Source: Nocardiopsis sp. FR4 (GTDB lineage: Bacteria > Actinomycetota > Actinomycetes > Streptosporangiales > Streptosporangiaceae). From it: 64,000 bases of DNA. Below are positions 50,487 to 59,378 of the stretch, in pieces. The translations under genes and the position numbers were made by a program. The notes beneath the pieces were generated by a model. That model did not search any database. It saw nothing but the letters and a program-made list of their open reading frames with translations, and was not told where the DNA came from. Each line of letters begins with the position of its first letter. The stretch's first letter is position 1. The stretch covers positions 1 through 64,000 of the forward strand of contig NZ_VWVV01000028.1 of the NCBI RefSeq assembly GCF_009830945.1. Direction: 5' to 3'.

Positions 50487-51416
50487 ATGATCGACGTTCG
50501 GCGGCTGCAGCTCCTCCAGGCACTCGAGCACCACCACACGGTCGCCGCGACCGCGGAGGCGCTCAACGTGACCCCTTCGGCGGTCTCCCAGCAGCTCTCG
50601 GCACTGGCCAAGGAAACCGGCGTCCCGCTCGTCGAACGCAACGGCCGCCGCTTCCTGCTCACCGGGGCCGCCCGCGTGCTGCTCCAGCGCGCCCCCGTGA
50701 TCTTCGCCGAGATGGAGAGGGCCAGCGCCGACCTGGCCGAGTACGCCCGGGGCGACCGCGGCGTCATCCGGGTCGGTTCCTTCGCCACCGGCATCAGCGA
50801 CCTCATCGCCCCCGCCCTGGCGCGGCTGCGCACCAGCCACCCCGGCTGGTCCTTCGAGGTCGTGCAGGCCGAACCGGAGCAGAGCGCCGAGATGGTGCGT
50901 TCGGGGCGTCTGGACGTGGCCCTGACCATGTCCACCGCCCACCTGCCCGCCACCGGCGACCCCGACTTCCGCACCGACCCGGTGATGGTCGAGCTCTTCG
51001 ACGCGATCCTGCCCTACCAGCACCCCCTGGCCGCCCGGACCAGCCTCCACCTGGGCGACGACCTCGCCGACCAGGACTGGATCCTGTCCGCGCCCGGCAC
51101 CGCCTGGCACGAGTGCGTGTCCGGTGCCGCCCACCAGGCGGGCTTCCAGCCGCGCGTGGTGCACACCGTCGACGACTTCAGCGCCGTCTTCGCCCTGGTG
51201 CAGGCCGGCCTGGGCGTCGCGCTGATGCCCCGCCTGGCCTGGACCGGTCTGAACACCCCCCGGATCGTGGTGCGCGGCGTGCGCCAGAGCGCGCGGCGGC
51301 ACATCATCGCCCTCTCCCGCGCCGGGGCCACCCCGGAGCCGCTGCTCACCGCGGTCCGCGAGGCCGCAAGCAAGGTCCCGGTCCCCTCCGTGGGCCCCTT
51401 CGCCATCGCGGGGTAG
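50487..51416 (+). CDS. LysR-family transcriptional regulator
   Basis: 309 aa; ATG 50487 gives the family-typical start MIDVRRLQLLQALEHHHTVA (an upstream GTG at 50478 is possible). The N-terminal HTH has TAEALNVTPSAVSQQLSALA and VERNGRRFLLTGAARVLLQ. The effector-binding domain has GVIRVGSFATGISDLIAPAL, RLDVALTMSTA and ALVQAGLGVALMPRLA. The length is normal for LysR. Its target is unknown; LysR proteins often act on the divergent neighbour, here the GNAT gene. It is convergent with a second LysR gene six bases downstream. Confidence 0.92.
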   Translation: MIDVRRLQLLQALEHHHTVAATAEALNVTPSAVSQQLSALAKETGVPLVERNGRRFLLTGAARVLLQRAPVIFAEMERASADLAEYARGDRGVIRVGSFATGISDLIAPALARLRTSHPGWSFEVVQAEPEQSAEMVRSGRLDVALTMSTAHLPATGDPDFRTDPVMVELFDAILPYQHPLAARTSLHLGDDLADQDWILSAPGTAWHECVSGAAHQAGFQPRVVHTVDDFSAVFALVQAGLGVALMPRLAWTGLNTPRIVVRGVRQSARRHIIALSRAGATPEPLLTAVREAASKVPVPSVGPFAIAG

Positions 51417-51422
51417 TCCGCC

Positions 51423-52349
51423 TCAGGGCGAATCCGGGAAGGCGGGCACGTCGTCCAGCACGTCCTGTGCGGCCCGGTGCAGGTAGCGGGCCACCACCCT
51501 GATCGGTTTCCACGCCCAGCCGCCGGTGCGGCCCGCCAGGTACACCCGGCGGACCCCGCCGATCTCGCCCACGGGCGCGTGCGCGACGCCGCGCCGGGTC
51601 ACCGCCGACAGCCGCGGCACGATCCCCACCCCCACGCCCTCCGCGGCCAGCCGCTCGAACAGCTCCAGGTTGTCGATGCGGTGCACGATGCGGGGGGTGA
51701 ACCCCGCGTCGGCGCACATGCGCCGCACCAGCGCCTCCTCGTCGCCGCGGTAGGGGCTTGCGACCCACGCGGCGTCGGCCAGCTCACGCAGCCGCCGCCG
51801 GGTCAGCGTGCGGCTGTCGGCGCCCTCCGAGGGCTGGACGAGCAGCAGGTCCTCGCTGCCGATCGGGTGCACCGTCAGCGTTCCCGGGAAAACCCGGGGG
51901 AGGAGGCTGTACTGGTACACCACCCCCAGGTCGGCTCCGCCGTCCTGCAGGAGGTCGAGCGCGTGCTCGGACTCGTACTCGGTCAGGTGGATCTCGATCC
52001 CCGGGTGGTCGCGCCGCAGCCGCCGCAGCGCGGGCAGCACCAGGGGCGCCGCCGAGGTGTACATCACCAGCTCGACGCGGCCCACGGGGTCGCCCTCCCC
52101 GTCGAACTCCGCCCGCGCGGCCTCCACCCGTGCCAGGATGTCCACCGCGTGCTCGGCCAGCCGCTTCCCGGCCGGGGTCAGGCGCACCCGCCGCCCGTCC
52201 GGGGCCAGCAGCGGGACACCGGCCTCCCGCTCCAGGACGGCGAAGTGCTTGGAGACCGCCGAGGTGCTCATGCCCGTGACCTCGGACACCGCGGCCATGG
52301 TGCCCAGACGTTCCAGTTCGACGAGGAGGCGCAGCCGGGTGAAATCCAT
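51423..52349 (-). CDS. LysR-family transcriptional regulator, divergent from the EamA transporter
   Basis: 308 aa from ATG 52349. The N-terminal HTH (MDFTRLRLLVELERLGTMAA, then TGMSTSAVSKHFAVLEREAG) and effector domain (GRVELVMYTSAAPLVLPALR, GVGVGIVPRLSA) are standard. Only about 70 bp separate its start from the probable EamA start, and an imperfect dyad lies between. The usual LysR arrangement predicts control of the EamA exporter together with autoregulation. Confidence 0.92.
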   Translation of the reverse strand: MDFTRLRLLVELERLGTMAAVSEVTGMSTSAVSKHFAVLEREAGVPLLAPDGRRVRLTPAGKRLAEHAVDILARVEAARAEFDGEGDPVGRVELVMYTSAAPLVLPALRRLRRDHPGIEIHLTEYESEHALDLLQDGGADLGVVYQYSLLPRVFPGTLTVHPIGSEDLLLVQPSEGADSRTLTRRRLRELADAAWVASPYRGDEEALVRRMCADAGFTPRIVHRIDNLELFERLAAEGVGVGIVPRLSAVTRRGVAHAPVGEIGGVRRVYLAGRTGGWAWKPIRVVARYLHRAAQDVLDDVPAFPDSP

Positions 52350-52363
52350 CCACCAAAACTACA

Positions 52364-52385
52364 CGGTCCATCAACCCATGGTCCG
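52364..52385. promoter_or_regulatory. Dyad between the LysR and EamA genes
   Basis: CGGTCCAT (52364-52371) and ATGGTCCG (52378-52385) form an inverted repeat with one T/T mismatch and a six-base centre. The size and place fit a LysR site. It overlaps the upstream GTG at 52385, which supports GTG 52421 as the true EamA start. Confidence 0.55.
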
Positions 52386-52420
52386 TGGACAGAAATAAAC
52401 GCGGTCGGTCCAATGGTCGG

Positions 52421-53362
52421 GTGATCCGCTTTCCCTCTCTCCCGCAGCGCCGTGCCCGCGCGGGCGTCCCGGCGCCCCTCATGCTGCTCATCGGCATGTT
52501 CACCCTGCACACCGGCAGCGCCCTGGCGGTGACCGCCTTCGCCCAGGCGGCTCCGGCCACCGTCACCTGGCTCCGGCTCAGCTGGGCCGCGGCCCTGTTG
52601 CTGGCCTTCGGCGGGCGCTCCCTGTGGCGCGCCGTGCGCGCGGCGTCGGCGCGTGAACTGGGAGCAGTGGTGATCCTGGGCACAGCGAGCGCGGGGATGA
52701 TGCTGTTCTACTCCGAGGCGACGGCGCGGATCGAGCTCGGCACCGCCACCTCGATCGAGTTCCTCGGCACCCTCGTGGTGGCCGTGGCCGCCATGCGCCG
52801 CCGCCGCGAGCTCGTGTGGATCCTCGCCGCCGTGGCGGGCGTGCTGTGCCTGACCCGGCCCTGGCAGGGCGAGCTCGACCTGGCGGGGGTCGGCTTCGCC
52901 CTGGCCGGGGCCCTGTGCGTGGTCGGCTACATCGTGCTGACCCAGAGGGTGGGCGCCGGGTTCGGCGCGGTGCACGGCCTGGCCCTGACCATGACCGTGG
53001 GCGCCGTGGTCAGCGCCCCGCTGGGCGCCCCGGCCGTGATCGCGGCCCCCGACCCGGACCTGATCGCGTTCACACTGCTCATCGCGCTCCTCTTCCCGAT
53101 GGTGCCGTTCCTGCTGGAGATGGTCGTCCTGCAGCGGATGAGCCGCACCGCCTACAGCACCTTCTCCAGCCTGGAGCCCGCGGTGGCCCTGGTGATGGGT
53201 CTGGTGGTCATCGGCCAGGCGCCCGCCGTCGTGCAGGTCGTGGGCATGGCCCTGGTGGTGGTCGCGGGGGCGGGCGCGGCCCGGGGCGACCGGGCCCGCC
53301 GGCCCTCCGCGGCCGACCGGGCGCGGGTTCGGGCCGACCGGGCCGTGGCGGCGTCCCGTTGA
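52421..53362 (+). CDS. EamA-family (RhtA-like) exporter
   Basis: 313 aa from GTG 52421 (an in-frame GTG at 52385 would add 12 basic residues but sits in the operator). Ten hydrophobic segments form two EamA repeats. Typical stretches are PLMLLIGMFTLHTGSALAVT, ASAGMMLFYSEATARIELG, ATSIEFLGTLVVAVAAMRRR and RTAYSTFSSLEPAVALVMGL. The 'GTA..IEFLGP' and 'F..L.SLEPA.A...G' pattern is that of RhtA-like threonine/homoserine exporters. The substrate here is unknown, perhaps an amino acid sensed by the divergent LysR protein. Confidence 0.88.
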   Translation: MIRFPSLPQRRARAGVPAPLMLLIGMFTLHTGSALAVTAFAQAAPATVTWLRLSWAAALLLAFGGRSLWRAVRAASARELGAVVILGTASAGMMLFYSEATARIELGTATSIEFLGTLVVAVAAMRRRRELVWILAAVAGVLCLTRPWQGELDLAGVGFALAGALCVVGYIVLTQRVGAGFGAVHGLALTMTVGAVVSAPLGAPAVIAAPDPDLIAFTLLIALLFPMVPFLLEMVVLQRMSRTAYSTFSSLEPAVALVMGLVVIGQAPAVVQVVGMALVVVAGAGAARGDRARRPSAADRARVRADRAVAASR

Positions 53363-53755
53363 CGACCGCGAGTAGAGCTCCTTTACCCCACAAGCAGAAG
53401 CTCCTTTGCCCGGGAGGCGGCGCGAGGGTCATCAGCGAGTCCGAGGCGCGCACCACGACGACCCCCGCGGGGGTGGTGACGGGCCCGGCGGGGCCCAGAC
53501 AGGGCAGCCGTCAGCTGAGCACCTGGAGGGCGCGGACGGAACCCGGCTCGGCCCCGACCGAGGCGATGTCGCGCAGCGCCCGTACGCGTCGCCCGAACGC
53601 CGCCCGCGTCACCAACCTCTCAGGTCAGTACAGCTAGCACCCGAAGACGGAGGAGCCAGCACGAGGGTGACGGTGTACGCACCCACCCGGGCGGCCCTCC
53701 TCCCCGGGAACGGCGGCGCGGGGGCCTCCCGGGATGCACTAGCTTGGTGCGAATC
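53363..53755. other. 393-bp intergenic region upstream of the Vps62-like gene
   Basis: No gene is evident. A 13-bp direct repeat AGCTCCTTTRCCC occurs at 53376-53388 and 53399-53411 (12 of 13 identical, 23 bp apart). At 53611-53634 accaacctctcaggtcagta recalls the 3' half of a glycine aptamer, but I cannot fold a complete one. TAGCTT at 53740-53745 is a good -10 only 10 bases before ATG 53756, so the next gene is probably leaderless or nearly so. Confidence 0.45.
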
Positions 53756-55558
53756 ATGGCCGCGAAAACTGATCTCGAACTCCTGCGTGCCTACGAGCCC
53801 GTGCTCATGTGCACCGAGGGGGAGCTCTTCTTCCCCACCGACGTGGACGCCTACGTACGCAACTGCAGCCTGTGGATAGAGGAGCCGGGCGGACGCGAAC
53901 GCGTCATCGTCCCGGTCGGGGAACTCACCCTGGACCGCCTCTCCCAGGCCGAGGAGGAGTGGCCCCACCGCCACAAGCACCTGCGCTTCGTCCAGGAGGA
54001 GACCCTCCGCGAGGAGGCCAGGCGCTACCGGGGCGTGGCCCGCACCGTCATCCCCAAGAGCGGCCGCCTGGCCGCCGTCGGCGTGCTGGGCCGCGTCCTG
54101 GACATCCTCATGAAGCTGTCCCTGCTCATCCGCGGCGCGGTCCCCGGCGGTGTCACCTTCGCGGCGGTGACCCGCTACCGCGAGCGGGTGGACAACGGAG
54201 GCGCCACCTACTACGGCCGGGTCACCCGCGAGGGCGGCTACACCATCCTCCAGTACTGGTTCTTCTACGCGATGAACGACTGGCGGACCATCTACGGCGG
54301 CGTCAACGACCACGAGGCCGACTGGGAGCGCGTCACCGTCTACCTGGTGGAGAACTCCGACGGCACCACCCGGCCGGTCTGGGTCGGGGCCTCCTCGCAC
54401 GAGTACCACGGCGACGACCTGCGCCGCAGCTGGGCCGACCCCGGCCTGCACCGGGACGGCGACCACCCCGTGGTCTACGTCGGCGCGGGCTCGCACTCCC
54501 ACCAGATGCTGCCCGGCGACTACCTCATCCAGGTCGACCCCGCCTTCCTGCGCGGGCCCATCCGCGCCTGGCGGCGCCTGACCCACCGCATCTTCCGCGC
54601 CGACAGCGCCCTGAACCGGCACGGCATCGGCGTCCCCTTCGTCGACTACGCGCGCGGCGACGGCATCCGCCTGGGCCCCGGCGGCGACCGCGAGTGGACC
54701 GCCGTCCTCATCGACGACGACACCCCCTGGATCAAGGGCTTCCGCGGCCTGTGGGGACGCGACACCGGCGACTTCTTCGACGGCGAGCGCGCGCCCAGCG
54801 GGCCCCGCTACGAACGCGACGGCACCATCCGCCGCTCCTGGGCCGACCCGCTGGCCTGGGTCGGCCTGCAGAAGGTCGCCCCCACCGAGTCCGCCGCCCG
54901 CGCCGAGCTGCGCTCGCACGTCAAGGGCCTGGACGACCGCCTGCGCGCCCTGGACGCCGAGATCCTCAGCCGCCGCGACCGCCTGCGCCAGCTCGACTCG
55001 GCGCGCATGGTGCTCAACCGCGAGGCCCACTCCCGCCCGCTCGCCCGCGAGTACGCCGAGCGCGTCGCGGCCCTGGAGATGGAGCTGGGCGAGGTCTACG
55101 AACGCCGCGTGCTGACCGCCGACGAGCGCGACGCCCACCTGCGCGCCCTGGCCAGCGACACGCCCCTGGTGCCCGAGCCCACCGGCCACCTCAAGGCACC
55201 GCACCTGCCCTACTCCTCGGGAACCCAGCGCTCCACCCGCTTCCTGCACCTGTGGGTGGCGCTGAGCACCCCGCTGCTGCTGCTCTCGCTGGCCCTGCCG
55301 CTGTTCCTGCTCAACGGCCAGCAGACCCTCTACGCGATGATCGGCGTCGTCGTGGCCTTCGCCGCGATCGACTCCGTGGCCCGGCGCAAGTTCGTCCAGT
55401 ACCTCATCGGCCTGGCGGTCATCGCGGTGGTGGTCGGACTCGCCGTGGGGATCGTGGCCGCGTTCATCGTCAACTGGCGCATCGCCATCACCGTGCCCAT
55501 CGCCGTGATCGTGGTGCTGCTGCTCGTGGTGAACATCCGCGACCTGCTGCGCCGCTGA
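53756..55558 (+). CDS. Vps62-like domain membrane protein
   Basis: 600 aa from ATG 53756. Residues about 150-300 resemble the Vps62 family: GYTILQYWFFYAMNDWRTIY, GVNDHEADWERVTVYLVE, ASSHEYHGDDLRRSW and HPVVYVGAGSHSHQMLPGDY, a His/Asp-rich fold known from fungal Vps62 and some bacterial proteins. A coiled coil follows at about 380-455. Four membrane helices form the C-terminus (about 495-595), so the Vps62 part is probably cytoplasmic. I know no biochemical role for bacterial members. A near-leaderless promoter is likely (TAGCTT ten bases upstream). Confidence 0.75.
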   Translation: MAAKTDLELLRAYEPVLMCTEGELFFPTDVDAYVRNCSLWIEEPGGRERVIVPVGELTLDRLSQAEEEWPHRHKHLRFVQEETLREEARRYRGVARTVIPKSGRLAAVGVLGRVLDILMKLSLLIRGAVPGGVTFAAVTRYRERVDNGGATYYGRVTREGGYTILQYWFFYAMNDWRTIYGGVNDHEADWERVTVYLVENSDGTTRPVWVGASSHEYHGDDLRRSWADPGLHRDGDHPVVYVGAGSHSHQMLPGDYLIQVDPAFLRGPIRAWRRLTHRIFRADSALNRHGIGVPFVDYARGDGIRLGPGGDREWTAVLIDDDTPWIKGFRGLWGRDTGDFFDGERAPSGPRYERDGTIRRSWADPLAWVGLQKVAPTESAARAELRSHVKGLDDRLRALDAEILSRRDRLRQLDSARMVLNREAHSRPLAREYAERVAALEMELGEVYERRVLTADERDAHLRALASDTPLVPEPTGHLKAPHLPYSSGTQRSTRFLHLWVALSTPLLLLSLALPLFLLNGQQTLYAMIGVVVAFAAIDSVARRKFVQYLIGLAVIAVVVGLAVGIVAAFIVNWRIAITVPIAVIVVLLLVVNIRDLLRR

Positions 55559-55596
55559 CCCTGGCCCCGGGCGGGCGGGGGCGGCACGATGGGTCC

Positions 55597-56244
55597 ATGA
55601 GCGACGCCCTGTTCGGGAGCCCGCCCGTGGAGGTGGCGCCCGGCGCCGTCCACCTCCCCGGGTGGCTCGACGAGGACACCCAGGCGGACCTGGTCCGCCG
55701 CTGCCGCGCCTGGGCGCGCGGACCCGCCGGGATGCGCAGGCACACCATGCCGCGCGGCGGGGTGATGAGCGTGCGGATGCTCAGTCTGGGCTGGCACTGG
55801 CAGCCCTACTCCTACGCGCGGACCCTGCCCGACGGCACGCCCGTGCGCCCCTTCCCCGGGGTGCTCGGCGACCTGGCCGCCCGCGCGGTGGAGGCCGCCT
55901 ACGGCGCCCCGCCCGACACCGACCCCTACGACGTGGCGCTGGTCAACTTCTACGACGCCGGGGCGCGCATGGGCATGCACCAGGACCGCGACGAGGCCTC
56001 CCGCGCCCCCGTGGTCTCCCTGAGCCTGGGCGACGCCTGCGTGTTCCGCTTCGGCAACACCGAGACCCGCACCCGCCCGTACACCGACGTCGAACTGCGC
56101 AGCGGGGACCTGTTCGTCTTCGGCGGCCCCTCGCGGATGGCCTACCACGGGGTGCCCCGCACCAGGCCCGGTACCGCTCCGCCCGCCCTGGGCCTGGACG
56201 GACGGCTCAACATCACCATCCGGGCCTCCGGTCTGAGCGGCTGA
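55597..56244 (+). CDS. alkB: AlkB-family Fe(II)/2-oxoglutarate dioxygenase
   Basis: 215 aa from ATG 55597. It demethylates alkylated bases such as 1-methyladenine and 3-methylcytosine in DNA. The jelly-roll core includes YDVALVNFYDAGARMGMHQD (iron ligands His128 and Asp130), VVSLSLGDACVFRFGN and YHGV (iron ligand His184), and the 2-oxoglutarate-binding RLNITIR (Arg203 and Arg209). The length equals E. coli AlkB. It starts 38 bp after the Vps62-like gene, possibly in one transcript. Confidence 0.95.
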   Translation: MSDALFGSPPVEVAPGAVHLPGWLDEDTQADLVRRCRAWARGPAGMRRHTMPRGGVMSVRMLSLGWHWQPYSYARTLPDGTPVRPFPGVLGDLAARAVEAAYGAPPDTDPYDVALVNFYDAGARMGMHQDRDEASRAPVVSLSLGDACVFRFGNTETRTRPYTDVELRSGDLFVFGGPSRMAYHGVPRTRPGTAPPALGLDGRLNITIRASGLSG

Positions 56245-56378
56245 CGCCGTCCGGCCCGGCGTGTCGGGGCAGGGGTGCCTGGGCCGTGGGCCGGAAGCGA
56301 GACACGACCGTCCCCTGGGCATGACCACTGGCAGACGGCCGCCCGCGCGGGCGGCGCGGCACTCCGAGGAGGGCAAGC

Positions 56379-57497
56379 ATGAACCAACCCCCGCCCGAAC
56401 GCGTCATGGCGCTCGGCCACCGCCGGGCGGCGCTGGCGGACCGGGCCGCACCCGGACCCGTGCGTGCCGTGACCTACCGCGACGGACACCGGACGGGGGA
56501 GGCGGCCACCCTCGCCGAGGCCCGCCGCGCGGTCGGCGGGGAGACCGGAACCGTGGTCTGGATCAGCATGACCGCGCCCGACCGGGACCAGCTCACCGAG
56601 CTCGCCCGCCTCTTCGACCTGCCCGCGCTGGCCCTGGAGGACGCCATCGTCGCCCACCAGCGCCCCAAGGCCGAGGTCTACCACGGCGTCCTCTTCCTCG
56701 TCCTGCGCCCGGCCCGCTACGACGAGGCGGGCGAGACCGTGGAGGTCGACGAGGTCCACGTCTTCGCCGGACACGGCTTCGTGGTCACCATCGGCCACAC
56801 CGACCAGGTGGACTTCGAGGAGGTCCGGGACCTGCTGGAGTCCGAGCCCCGCGCCCTGTCCCACGGCGCCCTGGCCGTGGTCCACGCCGTCCTGGACCGG
56901 GTCGTGGACGCCTACGCGCCGGTCGTCGCCGGACTGCAGGACGACATCGACGAGGTGGAGAGCCAGGTCTTCGACGGCCGGGCCGGCGCTTCGCGGCGCA
57001 CCTACCGCCTGGCCCGGGAGGTCATCGCCCTGGCCCGCGCGGTGGACCCGCTGGGCGCGGTCCTGGAGGGCCTCATGGAACCGCTGGCCCGCCGCGGCGA
57101 ACCCGCCTCCGACGAACCCCGGCGGTACGGCATCGCCTCCGCGGCCCCCTTCCGGATCCCCCAGGACCGGCGCGTCGAACTGCACCACCGCCTGCGCGAC
57201 GTCGCCGACCACGTCGCGGCCGTGCGCGAGCGCGTGGACGGCTTCCGCCAGCTGCTGCACAACATCATGTCGGTCAACAGCGCCCTCATCGACCAGGCGC
57301 AGAACGAGGCGATGAAGAAGATCTCCTCCTGGGGCGGCATCCTGGTGGTGCCCACCCTCATCGCCTCGGTCTACGGCATGAACATCCCGCCCCAACCCGG
57401 CTTCTCCTGGGTGTTCAGCTGGCCGCTGAGCCTGGCCGCCATGGCGCTGTCGAGTCTGACCCTCTATGTTGTCTTCCGTCGCAACGGGTGGCTCTGA
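56379..57497 (+). CDS. corA: CorA-family magnesium/cobalt transporter
   Basis: 372 aa from ATG 56379, with GAGGG before it. A large N-terminal cytoplasmic domain (TVVWISMTAPDRDQLTELAR, FLVLRPARYDEAG, EVHVFAGHGFVVTI) leads into a long stalk helix (LLHNIMSVNSALIDQAQNEA). Two C-terminal membrane helices carry the pore signature GMN in ASVYGMNIPPQPGFSW, and the protein ends in a short basic tail FRRNGWL. Actinomycete CorA paralogues of this type often carry Mg2+. It ends 17 bp before the methyltransferase gene. Confidence 0.93.
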   Translation: MNQPPPERVMALGHRRAALADRAAPGPVRAVTYRDGHRTGEAATLAEARRAVGGETGTVVWISMTAPDRDQLTELARLFDLPALALEDAIVAHQRPKAEVYHGVLFLVLRPARYDEAGETVEVDEVHVFAGHGFVVTIGHTDQVDFEEVRDLLESEPRALSHGALAVVHAVLDRVVDAYAPVVAGLQDDIDEVESQVFDGRAGASRRTYRLAREVIALARAVDPLGAVLEGLMEPLARRGEPASDEPRRYGIASAAPFRIPQDRRVELHHRLRDVADHVAAVRERVDGFRQLLHNIMSVNSALIDQAQNEAMKKISSWGGILVVPTLIASVYGMNIPPQPGFSWVFSWPLSLAAMALSSLTLYVVFRRNGWL

Positions 57498-57514
57498 GAC
57501 GAGGGAGTTGACCG

Positions 57515-58534
57515 ATGACGGTCGAGGGTCGGGCCGAACGCGAGCTCCTGCGCCTGCTGACCGGGCCCTGGGTGGCCCGGGCCGTGGCCGCCGCGGTCGA
57601 ACTGGGGGTGTTCGACCGCCTCGCCGACGCACCCGAGGGCGCCGCCGCCCTGGCCGCCCGGCTCGGACTGCACCCCGACCGGCTGGGCCGCCTGCTGCGC
57701 CTGCTCGCCTCGGTCGGCGTCCTGGAGGAGCAGGCTGGGGGCTACCGGTCCACCGCGGTCGGAGCCCTGCTGTGCCGCGACCACCCCTCGGGCCTGGCCG
57801 ACCTGGCCGCGCTCTACGACAGCGACATGTTCACCGCCGCGTGGGCGCGCCTGCCGGAGGCCGTGCGCACCGGCGGCACCGCGTTCGAGGCCGCCCACGG
57901 CACCGACGTGTTCACCTACCTGGAGCGGCACCCCGAGGAGGCGGCGCTGTACACGGCGGGGATGGCCGCGGGCGGCCGCTTCGCCAGCGCCCTGCCCGAC
58001 GTGTACGACTTCACCGGAGCGCGCACGGTCGTCGACCTCGGCGGGGGAGACGGGGAACTCCTCGCCACCGTCCTGGAACGCGCCCCCGGGGCCCGCGGCG
58101 TGCTGCTGGAGCGCCCGCCCGCGCTGGCCGCCGCGCGCACGCGCCTGGCCGGGTTCGTCGAGCGGGGCCGGTGCGACCTGGTGGAGGGCGACTTCCTGCG
58201 GAGCGTGCCCGAGGGGGCCGACGTCTACCTGCTCAGCCGGGTGCTGCACAACTGGTCCGACGCGGACGCGCGCACGGTGCTGGGCCACTGCCGCCGGGCG
58301 ATGGCCCCCGACGGGCGGGTGCTCATCGTCGAACGCGTGCTGCCCGACGAGGAGCGGCCCTGGCTGTCGCTGGTCTTCGACGCCCACATGATGGTGATGA
58401 CCACCGGCGCCGAGCGGACCGAGAGCGAGTACGAGGCGCTGCTGGGGGCGGTCGGGCTCACCACCCGGCGGATCCTCGGCCTGCCCCTGGAGATGCGGGT
58501 GCTCGTGGCCGAGCCCGTTCCCGAGGCCCCCTGA
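57515..58534 (+). CDS. Acetylserotonin-type (methyltransferase_2) O-methyltransferase
   Basis: 339 aa from ATG 57515. The N-terminal dimerisation/winged-helix part (WVARAVAAAVELGVFDRLAD, LGLHPDRLGRLLRLLASVGV) is followed by the SAM-binding Rossmann fold: TVVDLGGGDGELLATVLE (motif I), CDLVEGDFLRSVPEGADVY, LSRVLHNWSDADARTVLGHC (motif with the conserved HNW.D) and VLIVERVLPDE. Relatives methylate phenols, polyketides or carminomycin-like substrates. No biosynthetic cluster is adjacent, so the substrate is unknown. It may be co-transcribed with corA. Confidence 0.9.
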   Translation: MTVEGRAERELLRLLTGPWVARAVAAAVELGVFDRLADAPEGAAALAARLGLHPDRLGRLLRLLASVGVLEEQAGGYRSTAVGALLCRDHPSGLADLAALYDSDMFTAAWARLPEAVRTGGTAFEAAHGTDVFTYLERHPEEAALYTAGMAAGGRFASALPDVYDFTGARTVVDLGGGDGELLATVLERAPGARGVLLERPPALAAARTRLAGFVERGRCDLVEGDFLRSVPEGADVYLLSRVLHNWSDADARTVLGHCRRAMAPDGRVLIVERVLPDEERPWLSLVFDAHMMVMTTGAERTESEYEALLGAVGLTTRRILGLPLEMRVLVAEPVPEAP

Positions 58535-58540
58535 CCCGGT

Positions 58541-58566
58541 CGCGGCCCGCCCGTGCCGGGGCCGCG
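58541..58566. terminator. Bidirectional terminator between convergent genes
   Basis: 8-bp arms cgcggccc (58541-58548) and gggccgcg (58559-58566) with a 10-nt loop fill the gap between the methyltransferase stop (58534) and the convergent DUF1266 stop (58567). Confidence 0.65.
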
Positions 58567-59334
58567 TCACATCCGCCAGGGAAGGTTGCGCCACGGGCTG
58601 TGGGGGTCGCTGACCAGCACCCGGTGCGCCGCCGCCGAGTCGGTGTAGTAGGAGCCGAACGCGCCCTCGTCGAAGGCCATCGCCCGGCCCAGCACGAAGC
58701 CGGCCGACATCTCCTCCCACGACCCGTGGTGGTGCATGGACGCCGCGCCCGCGCGCAGGATGTGCGCGTGCGCGGCCCGCTCGTCGGCGTACCCCGCGTT
58801 GACGCCCCAGCGGGCGAGGTTGACCGCCCGCCCGAAGTCGTAGGCCCGTACGGTGCGCACCGGCACACCCCGGGGCAGCACCCCGTCCCTGACCATCCGC
58901 TCCTCGTACTCCCAGACCTGGGCGGCACTGGTCACCAGCTGTTCGTAGAGCCCGGGCCCGGCGCCGCGCTCCCAGCACCAGGCGGCGATCAGGTCCGGCC
59001 AGGTGCCCGCGTCGAAGGGCTGTCCGGGAGTGCGGGACGCGGCCTGTCCGCGCAGCTCCAGCACGGTCGCGACCGCCGATCCCCGGTGGGGCCCCTCCAC
59101 CAGGGCGCGCAGGGCGCGGTCCCACCCCGCGGCGTCGGTGATCCCCCAGGAGTCGCGGAGTTTGTCCCGCTCTTCCCGGGCGTCACAGCAGGCGCACGAG
59201 GCCGGCACGGCGTTCCAGACGCCGCCGCTCGCGGTGGGCAGGTGCGCGCCCGTGGCCAGGGCGTGCGCCAACGGGCCCTGGAAGAACCCGTGCGGGTCGG
59301 TACGCAGTACGGCCTTCCTCCTGAACAGCCCCAT
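58567..59334 (-). CDS. DUF1266 family protein
   Basis: 255 aa from ATG 59334, with GAGGAAG before it. The DUF1266 pattern is visible in LRDSWGITDAAGWDRALRAL, the middle WERGAGPGLYEQLVTS, RTVRAYDFGRAVNLARWGVN and GYADERAAHAHILRAGA, and in the end region WEEMSAGFVLGRAMAFDE. Two Cys (CACC) near residue 50 are unusual and could bind metal. It has no signal or membrane segment. DUF1266 proteins (YbeR/YbeU-like) have no established function; some lie near toxin or effector genes, which I do not see here. Confidence 0.75.
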   Translation of the reverse strand: MGLFRRKAVLRTDPHGFFQGPLAHALATGAHLPTASGGVWNAVPASCACCDAREERDKLRDSWGITDAAGWDRALRALVEGPHRGSAVATVLELRGQAASRTPGQPFDAGTWPDLIAAWCWERGAGPGLYEQLVTSAAQVWEYEERMVRDGVLPRGVPVRTVRAYDFGRAVNLARWGVNAGYADERAAHAHILRAGAASMHHHGSWEEMSAGFVLGRAMAFDEGAFGSYYTDSAAAHRVLVSDPHSPWRNLPWRM

Positions 59335-59378
59335 GCTTCCTCGTTCTCGTTCTCGTTCCGGTCTTCGGGCGCCCGGCG

